Translations under genes and position numbers: made by a program
From: Comamonadaceae bacterium
Lineage (GTDB): Bacteria > Pseudomonadota > Gammaproteobacteria > Burkholderiales > Burkholderiaceae_C
Direction of reading: 5' to 3'
Assembly: GCA_947456305.1 (NCBI GenBank)
Contig: CANGPN010000004.1
Span: 62,001 to 126,000, forward strand
DNA: 64,000 nt
The notes under the pieces: model-generated
The model's input: the letters and a program-made list of their open reading frames with translations, nothing else
Databases searched by the model: none
Told to the model about the DNA's origin: nothing
Part shown: positions 33,274-41,195 of the stretch, piece after piece
How positions within the stretch are numbered: the stretch's first letter is position 1
Layout of the letters: every line of letters begins with the position of its first letter

Positions 33274-36200
33274 TTACAAGACAACAGTATTAATCATCAA
33301 ACTCGTGTTCATTTGACCATACAAGGCTGTCAAATTTAGGGCGGGGTTGGATTCATTCGGAACCGTGATATTTAGCGCCCAATACTGAGCGCTAGTTTGT
33401 GCGTAGCTTGGTGCTTGCAAAGTGGATATCAACAGATCAATGCTTTTTCCGTTAGCTGTCAACAGCGATACCGTGTCGTTTATGTCAAAGTCTGCAAGGT
33501 TTAATCTGCCATAGGTGAGGTTATTGCGACATATGCTCAAGGTTTTGGTATCGGCCTGATAGTACAAATCACGTGCTTCAATGCTTGTATTGAGGCCCAA
33601 ACCGGCATACTCATTTAGATCGGCATGGATGTAGAGATGGTCACGTCCTGAGCCACTGGTCAAGCTCATGTCTGCATCGCCAAGGTAAAAGTGAAAGCGG
33701 TCGTCGCCGCTACCAGCTTGCACCACGGTTTTGTCAAAGCCTGAGTAAAACACGTTGCAACCATTTCCTGCGATATCTTGAACTACTGCGCTACCAAGCT
33801 GTGATTGGTAATCGCTGATTTTGTCTGGTGCAACTTCATTGCTGATAGCTTGTGTACCACTATTGAGGGCTTGGAGCGCGGATTGAATCATGGCGGTGCC
33901 GTTATGGAGCAAGCCTTGGGATTGGAGAACTCGGCTTGACACGCCTTGCGACAAATAAACATCATTGCCAGCACCACCGTTCAAGCTAGCTCCGCCACCA
34001 AAAGCAAATAGTACATCGTTACCTTCACCAGCAAATACGGTATTGAGTGAGCCTGCAACATAAATCACATCATCACCCAGCCCACCGGTGACCACATTAC
34101 CTACGCCAAGCGCCACATCGATGTCATTGCCATCACCTAAGTTAATGATCTGCCCTAGCCCGGCTGTAAGCACCACATCACTTCCGTTGCCTGCATCAAT
34201 ACGGTTGGCTAATCCCGCCACCAACAACAAGTCATTGCCACCGTTGCCTTGAACATTGTTCTTGCCACCCGCGACCAAAATAATGTCATCGCCATTTTCA
34301 ACGGGCCAATAGTCTCCCAACACAGTATTGCTCCAACCGACGACACAGGCGAGGTCATTACCCGGACCCAAATCTACGGTGTTGGAAAGGCCTACAGTCA
34401 GCACCCAATCGTCCCCAAATCCGGCCTTGATGGTATTGGTACAACCTAGCGCAATGATGGTGTCGTTACCATCGCCAGCAATAGCGTCAGGCTTGTAGCC
34501 GATTTTGTTTTCATTACCAATGGCGACGGTGAAGTCATCCCCAGCCATGCCATCGAGTTCGTTGGTGTTGCCTACAGCTATCAAAACATCGTTACCGCTA
34601 CCGGCATCAATTTTGTTAGTCAATCCTAAAGCAACCATCAAGTCGTTATCGTCTTGGCCTTTGACATTGTTTTCACTGCCACCTGCGAAAACCCAGTCGC
34701 TTCCCGCACCTCCACGGAAGTAATTTTTTTGACCAAATATCAGCGCAGCATCATTGCCATCGCCTGCAATGACCACGTTTGTTTGACCCATCACCAATGC
34801 AAGGTCATCGCCTGCGCCCGTCATCACGCGGTTGTCCTGCCCACCTACCAATGCCACATCTCCACTGCCGTGATGAAAATCAAAGTTTCCAAACGTAGGT
34901 AAACGATTGCTGATGTTGAGCCCGGCAATAACCGGGAGTTGCAGGCTGGGCAGTTGAATACTTCGGCCTTTGATCGACAGTGCATTGGTGCTGCCATCGG
35001 ACACATAGTCAGAGAGATTGAAGTTCGGCACCTTGAACTCAGGAACACTGAAACCAGGTAGGGTGACACCAAAAAAGTCGCGCCCACTGAAAACATCGCC
35101 CAGCAATTGGCTGTAGCCAGACAAATCAAAACCATTGAGACTAAAGCTTGGCAAAGCGATGTCATCGAAAGTCAAGCTGGGCAATTGATAGGTAGTGCCC
35201 GATGCACTGGAAGCCTTGGTAATGGACGTGCAGGGTGCTGGCTGCGCTGCGTTTTGATTGTTACCAATGGACTGGCCCCATACCGCGCCATTTGCGAAAG
35301 TCGTGCCAGTTGCGCTTGCAGCGGGGTCTACCGTCTTCACTCGCGCTTCTGCAGTGTTTCTGTACTCAGCGTTTGCCACGATGGCATTGACCGAGGCGAT
35401 ATCAGAAGTTCTGGTTTTGCCGCTTAAATCAGCACCATTGAGATTCACGTTGCCTGACACCGTGGGCTGCACATTGAGCGTTCTACCGAAAATGGTGTTG
35501 CTGCTGCCATCTTTTTGCGGCAGGCCTACCAAGTCTGAAAAGCTGCTACCCAACACACCGAACCAGTTGGAGTTGACATTGAAATCGGTAAAAAAATTCA
35601 GCTTGATCGAATTCAAATTAAAGCCACTGGCTTGTGCGAAATTAGGGAAGCTGAAAGAGGGAACCGTGATGCCAGGAACTTGCAGCTCCGGGCTAGACAA
35701 CTCAGGTAAAACAATTTGCGGTAAACCATAGCTGCCTAAAGTACCGTGCTCGTAAGTTGGCGTGCTGCTCAGCCTTGGCATTGTTGGAATTTGGTAATTG
35801 AATTGCGGCAGCGTCAATGTAGGCATCTTCCAATCGGGCTTGTCTGCTGATGAGAATTCAATGTCGGGAAAGTAAGCCACCAAATCGCCTGAAATTTTGA
35901 ACTCCGCTTGGGCCGTGACGTCTAAACCGGTTTCGTCAGACCAATCTTTGCCATCGATCTTTTTTAAAGATGAACTTTCTTTCCAAGGCAAATCTTCTTC
36001 GGTAATAACGATTTCGTTATCTGTAGCAACTACGTTTTTCTTGCCAAACACCAAGGCAATATCTGCACCGCTGCCAGTGAGCACATAGTTTGTTTCACCG
36101 AAGGCGGCAACGATGTCATCCCCGCTGCCAGCGAAAACATAATTGCTTTGCCCCACCACCAGCGTAGTATCGTTTCCTGCTTCGGTGAGCACGATATTGT

Positions 36201-39200
36201 TTTGGCCAATCGCAACAGCAATATCTTTACCCCAACCTGTATCCAGTAAATTGGTTTTGCCGACCAACAGCGCCATGTCATCGTCACCACCCGTGTGAAC
36301 CAAATTGGTTTCGCCCAATGCAAGCACGTTGTCTGTCCCAGACGCGGTACTGATGACGTTGTACTGTCCCAAAGCCAATACGCTGTCTTGACCTGAGCCA
36401 GTGATAACGATATTGCCCTTGCCCGCAGCCATGGCAAAGTTATTGCCATCGCCCAAGAGCAACAAATTGCCTATGGAAGGTGCGATAGAAATTACCATGT
36501 CATTTCCCGCACCTGTCCAAACAATATTGGCTTTCCCACCCAGCGCACCCACAGTGTTGTTGCCATCACCCAATATGAAGGCATTGCCAATCGTGCCAAA
36601 GCCCAAGACCTTGTCGTCACCGCTGCCAGCTTGCATGAAGTTGCCCTTGCCCAGCATGACGGCAGAGTTGTTGCCACCACCAGCAATAAAAATATTACCC
36701 ACCCCCGCCATAAACGCATTGTCATTACCGCCTGCGCCTATAAACACATTGTCTGCACCTAAAGCCGTCATGCGGTTATTGCCATCCCCCGCCACAAACA
36801 CATTGTTGCCACCAATGGCCTGTAATTCGTCATCGCCGTTACCGCTCCAAACCCAATTACTGACGCCAATAGCAAACACTTTGTTTTTGCCATTGCCTGC
36901 GACCACGCAGTTAAGCCCGCCCACCATAGAAATTTCATCATCCCCCGACCCTGCCTGCACAAAGTTCATGCCACCGTAGGTTTTGATTTTGTTGTTACCT
37001 TCTCCTGCAATCACGATGTTGCCGAGGTTTGTCACGGTCAAAGCATTCAGACTAAGCAAGTTTGCAGTTGTCCTTTCCAATGTATTTAATACATCGGAGC
37101 CAAGCACAACAACGCGGTCAAATTCGAACGAGTCAGCAGAGGTCAGTCCCACCGTATCTGTGACCATGCCCAGCAAACCGCCTGCACGGATGCGGTCGTT
37201 TCCCGAACCGGTGACGACTAAATTGCCCAATCCATAGGCTCGAACCGTGTTGTTAGGGCCATTACCGGCCATGACCACATTCAAGCCGCCTTCGACATCA
37301 ATAGTTGAATTACCGTCACCGGTTAAAACCGCATTCAGACCACCGATAGCATGCGCAGTCAACTTACCGTTGCCATTCATCACCACGTTGCCAATACCGC
37401 CGACAGAAATATTGTTTTCGCCGTGGCCACTTAACACCACATTTGCGCCGCCCACTGCACTTACCGTGTTATTGCCGTGTCCTAACTGAAGCACATTCAC
37501 CCCACCACCGACGGTGACAGTGTCATTGCCGCCGTAACCAGCCTTGATGATGTTTGCACCTCCCATAGCAACAATCGTGTCATTGCTCACGCCGGTCGTG
37601 ATGACATTGGCTGCTCCGCCCACATTGATATTGCTGCTTCCCTCGCCAGTTCGGGTAATGACATTGCCACCCGCGACAAAAGTAATGCTCAAATTGCCCT
37701 GCTCCACATTCATGGTGATTTGGATGTAACCCCCAGCACCCATGGCTGTGACCTTACCTGATTTGCCATTGCGCTTAATGCTGTTAGATACGCCCGCACC
37801 TGCTAAATAAATATCACCGTTTTGGGTGTTATTTTCTATATAGCTAGATACCGCAGCACCATAAAAACTCACACTGCCAGATATGCCATTGCGAAAAATG
37901 GTACTGTTTGCAAATGCACCGTAAACATCAACGTAGCCTTGTTCTAGGTTATCGATGATGGTGCTGTTTGCCGCACCGCCACTTAGTGTGATACTTCCAA
38001 AAGTTCCAGTGCGCTTAATGGTGCTAGATCCAAACAAGCCAGCTACCGCTATGTCACCCAAGGTGCTGTTATTTTCAATATAACTATAGGCGGCTGCTCC
38101 ATTCAAATAAACATTGCCATTTCCACCATTTCTATAAATTCTGCTGCTAGCAAACGCGCCATTCACATAGACATTGCCCCAGTCAAGATTGTCGATAATG
38201 GCACTGCTAACCGCACCGCCGTTAAGCGTTATATCCCCTATTTGCCCATTACGAGCAATGGTACTGGAGCCAAAGAGTCCAGCTACTGTGGTGTGTCCTA
38301 AAGTGGTGTTGTGCTCGATATAACTTGAAGCTACAGCCCCATAAAAGCTCACCCACCCAACGCAGCCATTGCGTTTGATGGTGCTAGAACCGAATAGTCC
38401 AACCACAGTGGTGTCACCCCACGTGGTGTTGTGCTCAATGTAAGAATTAGCCACCCCCCCACCGCTCAAATTAACATTTCCAGCAACACCATTGCGTTTA
38501 ATGGTGCTCGAAGCGAATAGTCCAGTTACATTGGTGTCACCCCAAATAGTAGTGTTGTGCTCGATGTAAGAATTAGCCGCACCCCCATTGAAATTCAAAT
38601 GCCCACCTGCGCCATTGCGTTTAATGGTGCTCGAAGCGAATAGTCCAGTTACATTGGTGTCACCCCAAATAGTAGTGTTGTGCTCAATGTAAGAATTAGT
38701 CGCACCCCCGTTGAAAAACAAGTTCCCAACGTCACCATTGCGTTTAATAGTGCTAGAAGCGAATAGACCAGCTACTATAGTGTCACCCCACGTGGTGTTG
38801 TGTTCGATATAACTAGAAGCTACAGCCCCATACAAGCTCACGTACCCAACGGAGCCATTCCGTTTGATGGTGCTCGAGCCGAATAGTCCAACCACAGTGG
38901 TGTCACCCCACGTGGTGTTGTGCTCGATATAACTAGAAGCTGCTGCGCCATAAAAATTCACATTTCCAGCAAAACCATTTCTATAAATAGTGCTATTGAA
39001 AGTACCGCCATAAAAATTGACATCGCCATATTGCCCCCAATGACTGATATTCGAATTGGCTGCCAACACATGTGCAGAAACAGTGCCGTCGCCAGACTTT
39101 TGAACATTGACACCACCATTGAGCCCCCAGAGGTCTAAATGGCCCCATGTGTCTTCTACTTTGATGTAAAAAGAAGCGGTGGTGACAGTGTCATTCCCCC

Positions 39201-39312
39201 CGTACGCCCGGACGGTACCCGCAAAACCGATGGCGGTGATATTGTTGTCTCTGTCATTACCGTTGTAGTTGCCGGTGAAAAAGAAATTCAGTGATTGAAC
39301 AAAACTTGACAT
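33274..39312 (-). CDS. Giant RTX-like repeat protein (2012 residues), probable type I secretion substrate
   Basis: From ATG 39312 (residue numbers below). No Sec signal peptide. Residues about 100-550 hold some 22 units of 20 residues, consensus G-x-V-x-V-x-G-x-x-x-x-S-[ST]-x-I-x-x-N, a probable parallel beta-solenoid. Residues about 555-1090 hold 27 units of about 18 residues such as GSGDDIVAAFGETNYVLT, with one short interruption near residue 720. Residues about 1095-1480 are a Leu/Pro/Phe/Ser-rich linker (LPGFSVPEFKVPNFNLSDY). Residues about 1480-1810 hold 17 more 18-residue units nearer to classical RTX (GDGNDTIIALGCTNTIKA). The C-terminal 200 residues include GSGDDRFHF, GSGRDHLYIH and a domain typical of RTX exports. 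Ca2+ binding is expected at the GxGxD turns. An adhesin, S-layer-like or matrix role fits better than a pore-forming toxin because no long hydrophobic domain is seen. It follows a HlyC-like gene by 25 bp. No ABC exporter, membrane-fusion or TolC gene is adjacent. The ORF can be extended to 39378, but this would overlap the HlyC-like gene. Confidence 0.85.
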   Translation of the reverse strand: MSSFVQSLNFFFTGNYNGNDRDNNITAIGFAGTVRAYGGNDTVTTASFYIKVEDTWGHLDLWGLNGGVNVQKSGDGTVSAHVLAANSNISHWGQYGDVNFYGGTFNSTIYRNGFAGNVNFYGAAASSYIEHNTTWGDTTVVGLFGSSTIKRNGSVGYVSLYGAVASSYIEHNTTWGDTIVAGLFASSTIKRNGDVGNLFFNGGATNSYIEHNTTIWGDTNVTGLFASSTIKRNGAGGHLNFNGGAANSYIEHNTTIWGDTNVTGLFASSTIKRNGVAGNVNLSGGGVANSYIEHNTTWGDTTVVGLFGSSTIKRNGCVGWVSFYGAVASSYIEHNTTLGHTTVAGLFGSSTIARNGQIGDITLNGGAVSSAIIDNLDWGNVYVNGAFASSRIYRNGGNGNVYLNGAAAYSYIENNSTLGDIAVAGLFGSSTIKRTGTFGSITLSGGAANSTIIDNLEQGYVDVYGAFANSTIFRNGISGSVSFYGAAVSSYIENNTQNGDIYLAGAGVSNSIKRNGKSGKVTAMGAGGYIQITMNVEQGNLSITFVAGGNVITRTGEGSSNINVGGAANVITTGVSNDTIVAMGGANIIKAGYGGNDTVTVGGGVNVLQLGHGNNTVSAVGGANVVLSGHGENNISVGGIGNVVMNGNGKLTAHAIGGLNAVLTGDGNSTIDVEGGLNVVMAGNGPNNTVRAYGLGNLVVTGSGNDRIRAGGLLGMVTDTVGLTSADSFEFDRVVVLGSDVLNTLERTTANLLSLNALTVTNLGNIVIAGEGNNKIKTYGGMNFVQAGSGDDEISMVGGLNCVVAGNGKNKVFAIGVSNWVWSGNGDDELQAIGGNNVFVAGDGNNRMTALGADNVFIGAGGNDNAFMAGVGNIFIAGGGNNSAVMLGKGNFMQAGSGDDKVLGFGTIGNAFILGDGNNTVGALGGKANIVWTGAGNDMVISIAPSIGNLLLLGDGNNFAMAAGKGNIVITGSGQDSVLALGQYNVISTASGTDNVLALGETNLVHTGGDDDMALLVGKTNLLDTGWGKDIAVAIGQNNIVLTEAGNDTTLVVGQSNYVFAGSGDDIVAAFGETNYVLTGSGADIALVFGKKNVVATDNEIVITEEDLPWKESSSLKKIDGKDWSDETGLDVTAQAEFKISGDLVAYFPDIEFSSADKPDWKMPTLTLPQFNYQIPTMPRLSSTPTYEHGTLGSYGLPQIVLPELSSPELQVPGITVPSFSFPNFAQASGFNLNSIKLNFFTDFNVNSNWFGVLGSSFSDLVGLPQKDGSSNTIFGRTLNVQPTVSGNVNLNGADLSGKTRTSDIASVNAIVANAEYRNTAEARVKTVDPAASATGTTFANGAVWGQSIGNNQNAAQPAPCTSITKASSASGTTYQLPSLTFDDIALPSFSLNGFDLSGYSQLLGDVFSGRDFFGVTLPGFSVPEFKVPNFNLSDYVSDGSTNALSIKGRSIQLPSLQLPVIAGLNISNRLPTFGNFDFHHGSGDVALVGGQDNRVMTGAGDDLALVMGQTNVVIAGDGNDAALIFGQKNYFRGGAGSDWVFAGGSENNVKGQDDNDLMVALGLTNKIDAGSGNDVLIAVGNTNELDGMAGDDFTVAIGNENKIGYKPDAIAGDGNDTIIALGCTNTIKAGFGDDWVLTVGLSNTVDLGPGNDLACVVGWSNTVLGDYWPVENGDDIILVAGGKNNVQGNGGNDLLLVAGLANRIDAGNGSDVVLTAGLGQIINLGDGNDIDVALGVGNVVTGGLGDDVIYVAGSLNTVFAGEGNDVLFAFGGGASLNGGAGNDVYLSQGVSSRVLQSQGLLHNGTAMIQSALQALNSGTQAISNEVAPDKISDYQSQLGSAVVQDIAGNGCNVFYSGFDKTVVQAGSGDDRFHFYLGDADMSLTSGSGRDHLYIHADLNEYAGLGLNTSIEARDLYYQADTKTLSICRNNLTYGRLNLADFDINDTVSLLTANGKSIDLLISTLQAPSYAQTSAQYWALNITVPNESNPALNLTALYGQMNTSLMINTVVL
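38491..38859. repeat. Near-identical 123-bp tandem DNA repeats in the solenoid part of the giant gene
   Basis: Units begin at 38491, 38614 and 38737 (attgcgtttaat...), a 123-bp period that encodes two 20-residue solenoid turns plus one inserted residue. Bases 38491-38562 and 38614-38685 are identical. Related 120-bp units extend on both sides (about 37,900-38,990) with more divergence. Confidence 0.88.
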
Positions 39313-39337
39313 GCGTTTTCCAGACTTAATGAAGAAA

Positions 39338-39817
39338 TCAATATTGATAGAAGTGCCGCACCAGTGGCTTAGTTGCACTAACCATCACCGGCCCCATGCG
39401 TCCTCGCAAACCGTAAGCGCGGCCTACGGTGTTTGGAAATACATGCCTGCGTAAATCAGACACCAGCAATTTGGCGTGGCCAAAGGGTGCGATAAATTCT
39501 TTGAAAAATAGGGTGCCTTGCTCACACCACTCCTCAGGCTGTGGGTCATGACCCTGGGTGAGCACACGATCTAGCGTTTCTGCACTGATAAAGGTCCAAG
39601 CGCAAAAAGCCAGCAAATTTCCGTGTTCATTTTCTAGACAGCGAAACCGGTTGCTCTGGATTGCAGTTTCAAAACGACTGGCAAAAAGCCCCAATGGATA
39701 TTGGCGGTACAGCTCTGAGCGTTGCGCTAGTTGTATGGCGGCACCGAGAATTCGTTGACATTCAACAAGCCCTAAACCAAGCCGTTCAGTGGATGCGTGC
39801 GAATCTACACGTGACAT
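39338..39817 (-). CDS. HlyC-like (RTX toxin-activating lysine acyltransferase family) protein with altered catalytic dyad
   Basis: 159 residues. It aligns without gaps to my recollection of E. coli HlyC over the N-terminal core: G-x10-L-Y-R-x-Y-P-L-G-L-F (residues 25-45), then an AIQSNRF segment, AFCAWTFISAE and FIAPFG. HlyC-family enzymes transfer acyl groups from acyl-ACP to Lys in the partner RTX protein. Here Tyr37 stands where HlyC has catalytic His23, and Glu107 where it has Asp92, while Ser34 matches Ser20. Activity is therefore doubtful or different. Gene order (HlyC-like, then RTX-like protein 25 bp downstream) copies hlyC-hlyA. The 148 bp to the divergent helicase gene are AT-rich and contain the palindrome TTGAATTCAA. 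Confidence 0.82.
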   Translation of the reverse strand: MSRVDSHASTERLGLGLVECQRILGAAIQLAQRSELYRQYPLGLFASRFETAIQSNRFRCLENEHGNLLAFCAWTFISAETLDRVLTQGHDPQPEEWCEQGTLFFKEFIAPFGHAKLLVSDLRRHVFPNTVGRAYGLRGRMGPVMVSATKPLVRHFYQY

Positions 39818-39965
39818 TTTTTCAACTCTTTTGGGTTATCTGTCTTTATATTTGAATTCAATAGAGTTAAATTTTTATGACGGTAATTAGGTGCGCTTGG
39901 ATTCGCCCCGAGTGCTACAGGTTAAGCTGACCATATTTACAAAAACCAACCTGCAACTCATCCGT

Positions 39966-41195
39966 TTGAACTTTTCTGATTTAAATCTCTCCCCTGCCCT
40001 GCAAAACACAGTGGCCGACATGGGCTTGTACGCGCCTACGCCCATACAAGCCCAAGCCATTTCGCCTGCGCTGCAAGGCCGCGATGTGTGGGCTACCGCG
40101 CCCACCGGCTCGGGCAAGACGCTGGCGTTTGCATTACCGCTGGTGCAGTTGCATGAATTGCAACCGCGCAAGACCAACTTCCGTCGCCCGATTCGCCGCC
40201 TGGTGTTAGTACCAACCCGAGAACTCGCGGTGCAGGTGGGCGATGTACTCACGCATCTTTCCTACAAGCCCGGGCTGAAAGTCGCTGTGGTGTTCGGCGG
40301 GGTGTCCATCAATCCGCAAATGATGGACTTGCGCGGAGGCGCCGATATCGTGGTGGCCACGCCGGGGCGGTTGCTGGATTTGATCGATCACAACGCGGTG
40401 CATCTGGGCGAAGTACAACACTTGGTGCTAGACGAAGCCGACCGTTTGTTGGACTTGGGTTTTGCCGAAGAGTTGCAACGCGTGTTGGCGCTGTTACCGC
40501 CCAAGCGTCACACCCTGTTGTTCTCTGCCACGTTTGCACCTGAAGTTGAAGCGCTGGCCGCCAACTTATTGCTCGACCCGGTGCGTGTCACCGTTGAAGC
40601 ATTTGAGGGCCACAAGCCCGACATCACTCAACGCGCAATAGCAGTGGATGACAAAAAGCGCACGGCTTTGCTGCGGCACTTGATCGCAGAACACGCTTGG
40701 AAGCAAGTGCTGGTGTTTGTAGCCACGCGCTACGCTTGCGAGCATGTGGCGAACAAGTTGTGCAAAGCAGGCATCCATGCTGTACCTTTTCATGGCGAGA
40801 TGAGCCAGGGCGCGCGCCAAGATGTGTTGCGCGATTTCAAAACCGGGCTCTGCCATGTCATGGTCACCACCGATCTGGCCTCACGCGGCATAGACATCGC
40901 CATGCTGCCCGTGGTCATCAATTACGACTTGCCGCGCTCAGCCACCGACTACACCCACCGCATAGGCCGCACCGGCCGCGCAGGTGCGCACGGGGATGCG
41001 GTGAGCTTTGTCACTGCCCACGCTTTGGCGCATTGGAAGCTGATACAAAAACGCGAAAGCCTTTCGCTTGATTTAGATCAGGTGCCAGGCTTTGAACCTG
41101 TGGATGAACCGCCTGCGCCGCCGGGCAATGGTGGTGTTAAGGGCAAGCGGCCAAGTAAGAAAGACAAGCTGAGAGCGGCGGCGGGGCTTGGTTAA
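39966..41195 (+). CDS. DEAD-box RNA helicase
   Basis: About 409 residues. Complete helicase core: Q-motif region LYAPTPIQAQAISPALQGRD, Walker A ATAPTGSGKT, Ia VPTREL, Ib ATPGRLLDL, DEAD in LVLDEADRLLD, III FSATFA, then FVATRYACEHVA, TTDLASRGIDI and HRIGRTGRAG in domain 2. The short basic tail KGKRPSKKDKLRAAAG is RhlE-like. The start is uncertain: I choose TTG 39966, which gives LNFSDLNL at the usual position; a GTG at 39891 would add 25 non-conserved residues. It is convergent with the acyl-CoA synthetase gene, stops adjacent. Confidence 0.88.
   Translation: MNFSDLNLSPALQNTVADMGLYAPTPIQAQAISPALQGRDVWATAPTGSGKTLAFALPLVQLHELQPRKTNFRRPIRRLVLVPTRELAVQVGDVLTHLSYKPGLKVAVVFGGVSINPQMMDLRGGADIVVATPGRLLDLIDHNAVHLGEVQHLVLDEADRLLDLGFAEELQRVLALLPPKRHTLLFSATFAPEVEALAANLLLDPVRVTVEAFEGHKPDITQRAIAVDDKKRTALLRHLIAEHAWKQVLVFVATRYACEHVANKLCKAGIHAVPFHGEMSQGARQDVLRDFKTGLCHVMVTTDLASRGIDIAMLPVVINYDLPRSATDYTHRIGRTGRAGAHGDAVSFVTAHALAHWKLIQKRESLSLDLDQVPGFEPVDEPPAPPGNGGVKGKRPSKKDKLRAAAGLG

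Noticed and set aside
37640-39010. CRISPR-like array suggested by regularly spaced similar DNA units
   Set aside because: Units are multiples of three, contiguous and continuously coding with a protein consensus; there are no unique spacers or cas genes.
33274-39312. Pore-forming RTX cytotoxin
   Set aside because: No extended hydrophobic pore domain precedes the repeats, and the HlyC-like partner lacks the usual catalytic pair; a structural or adhesive role fits better.
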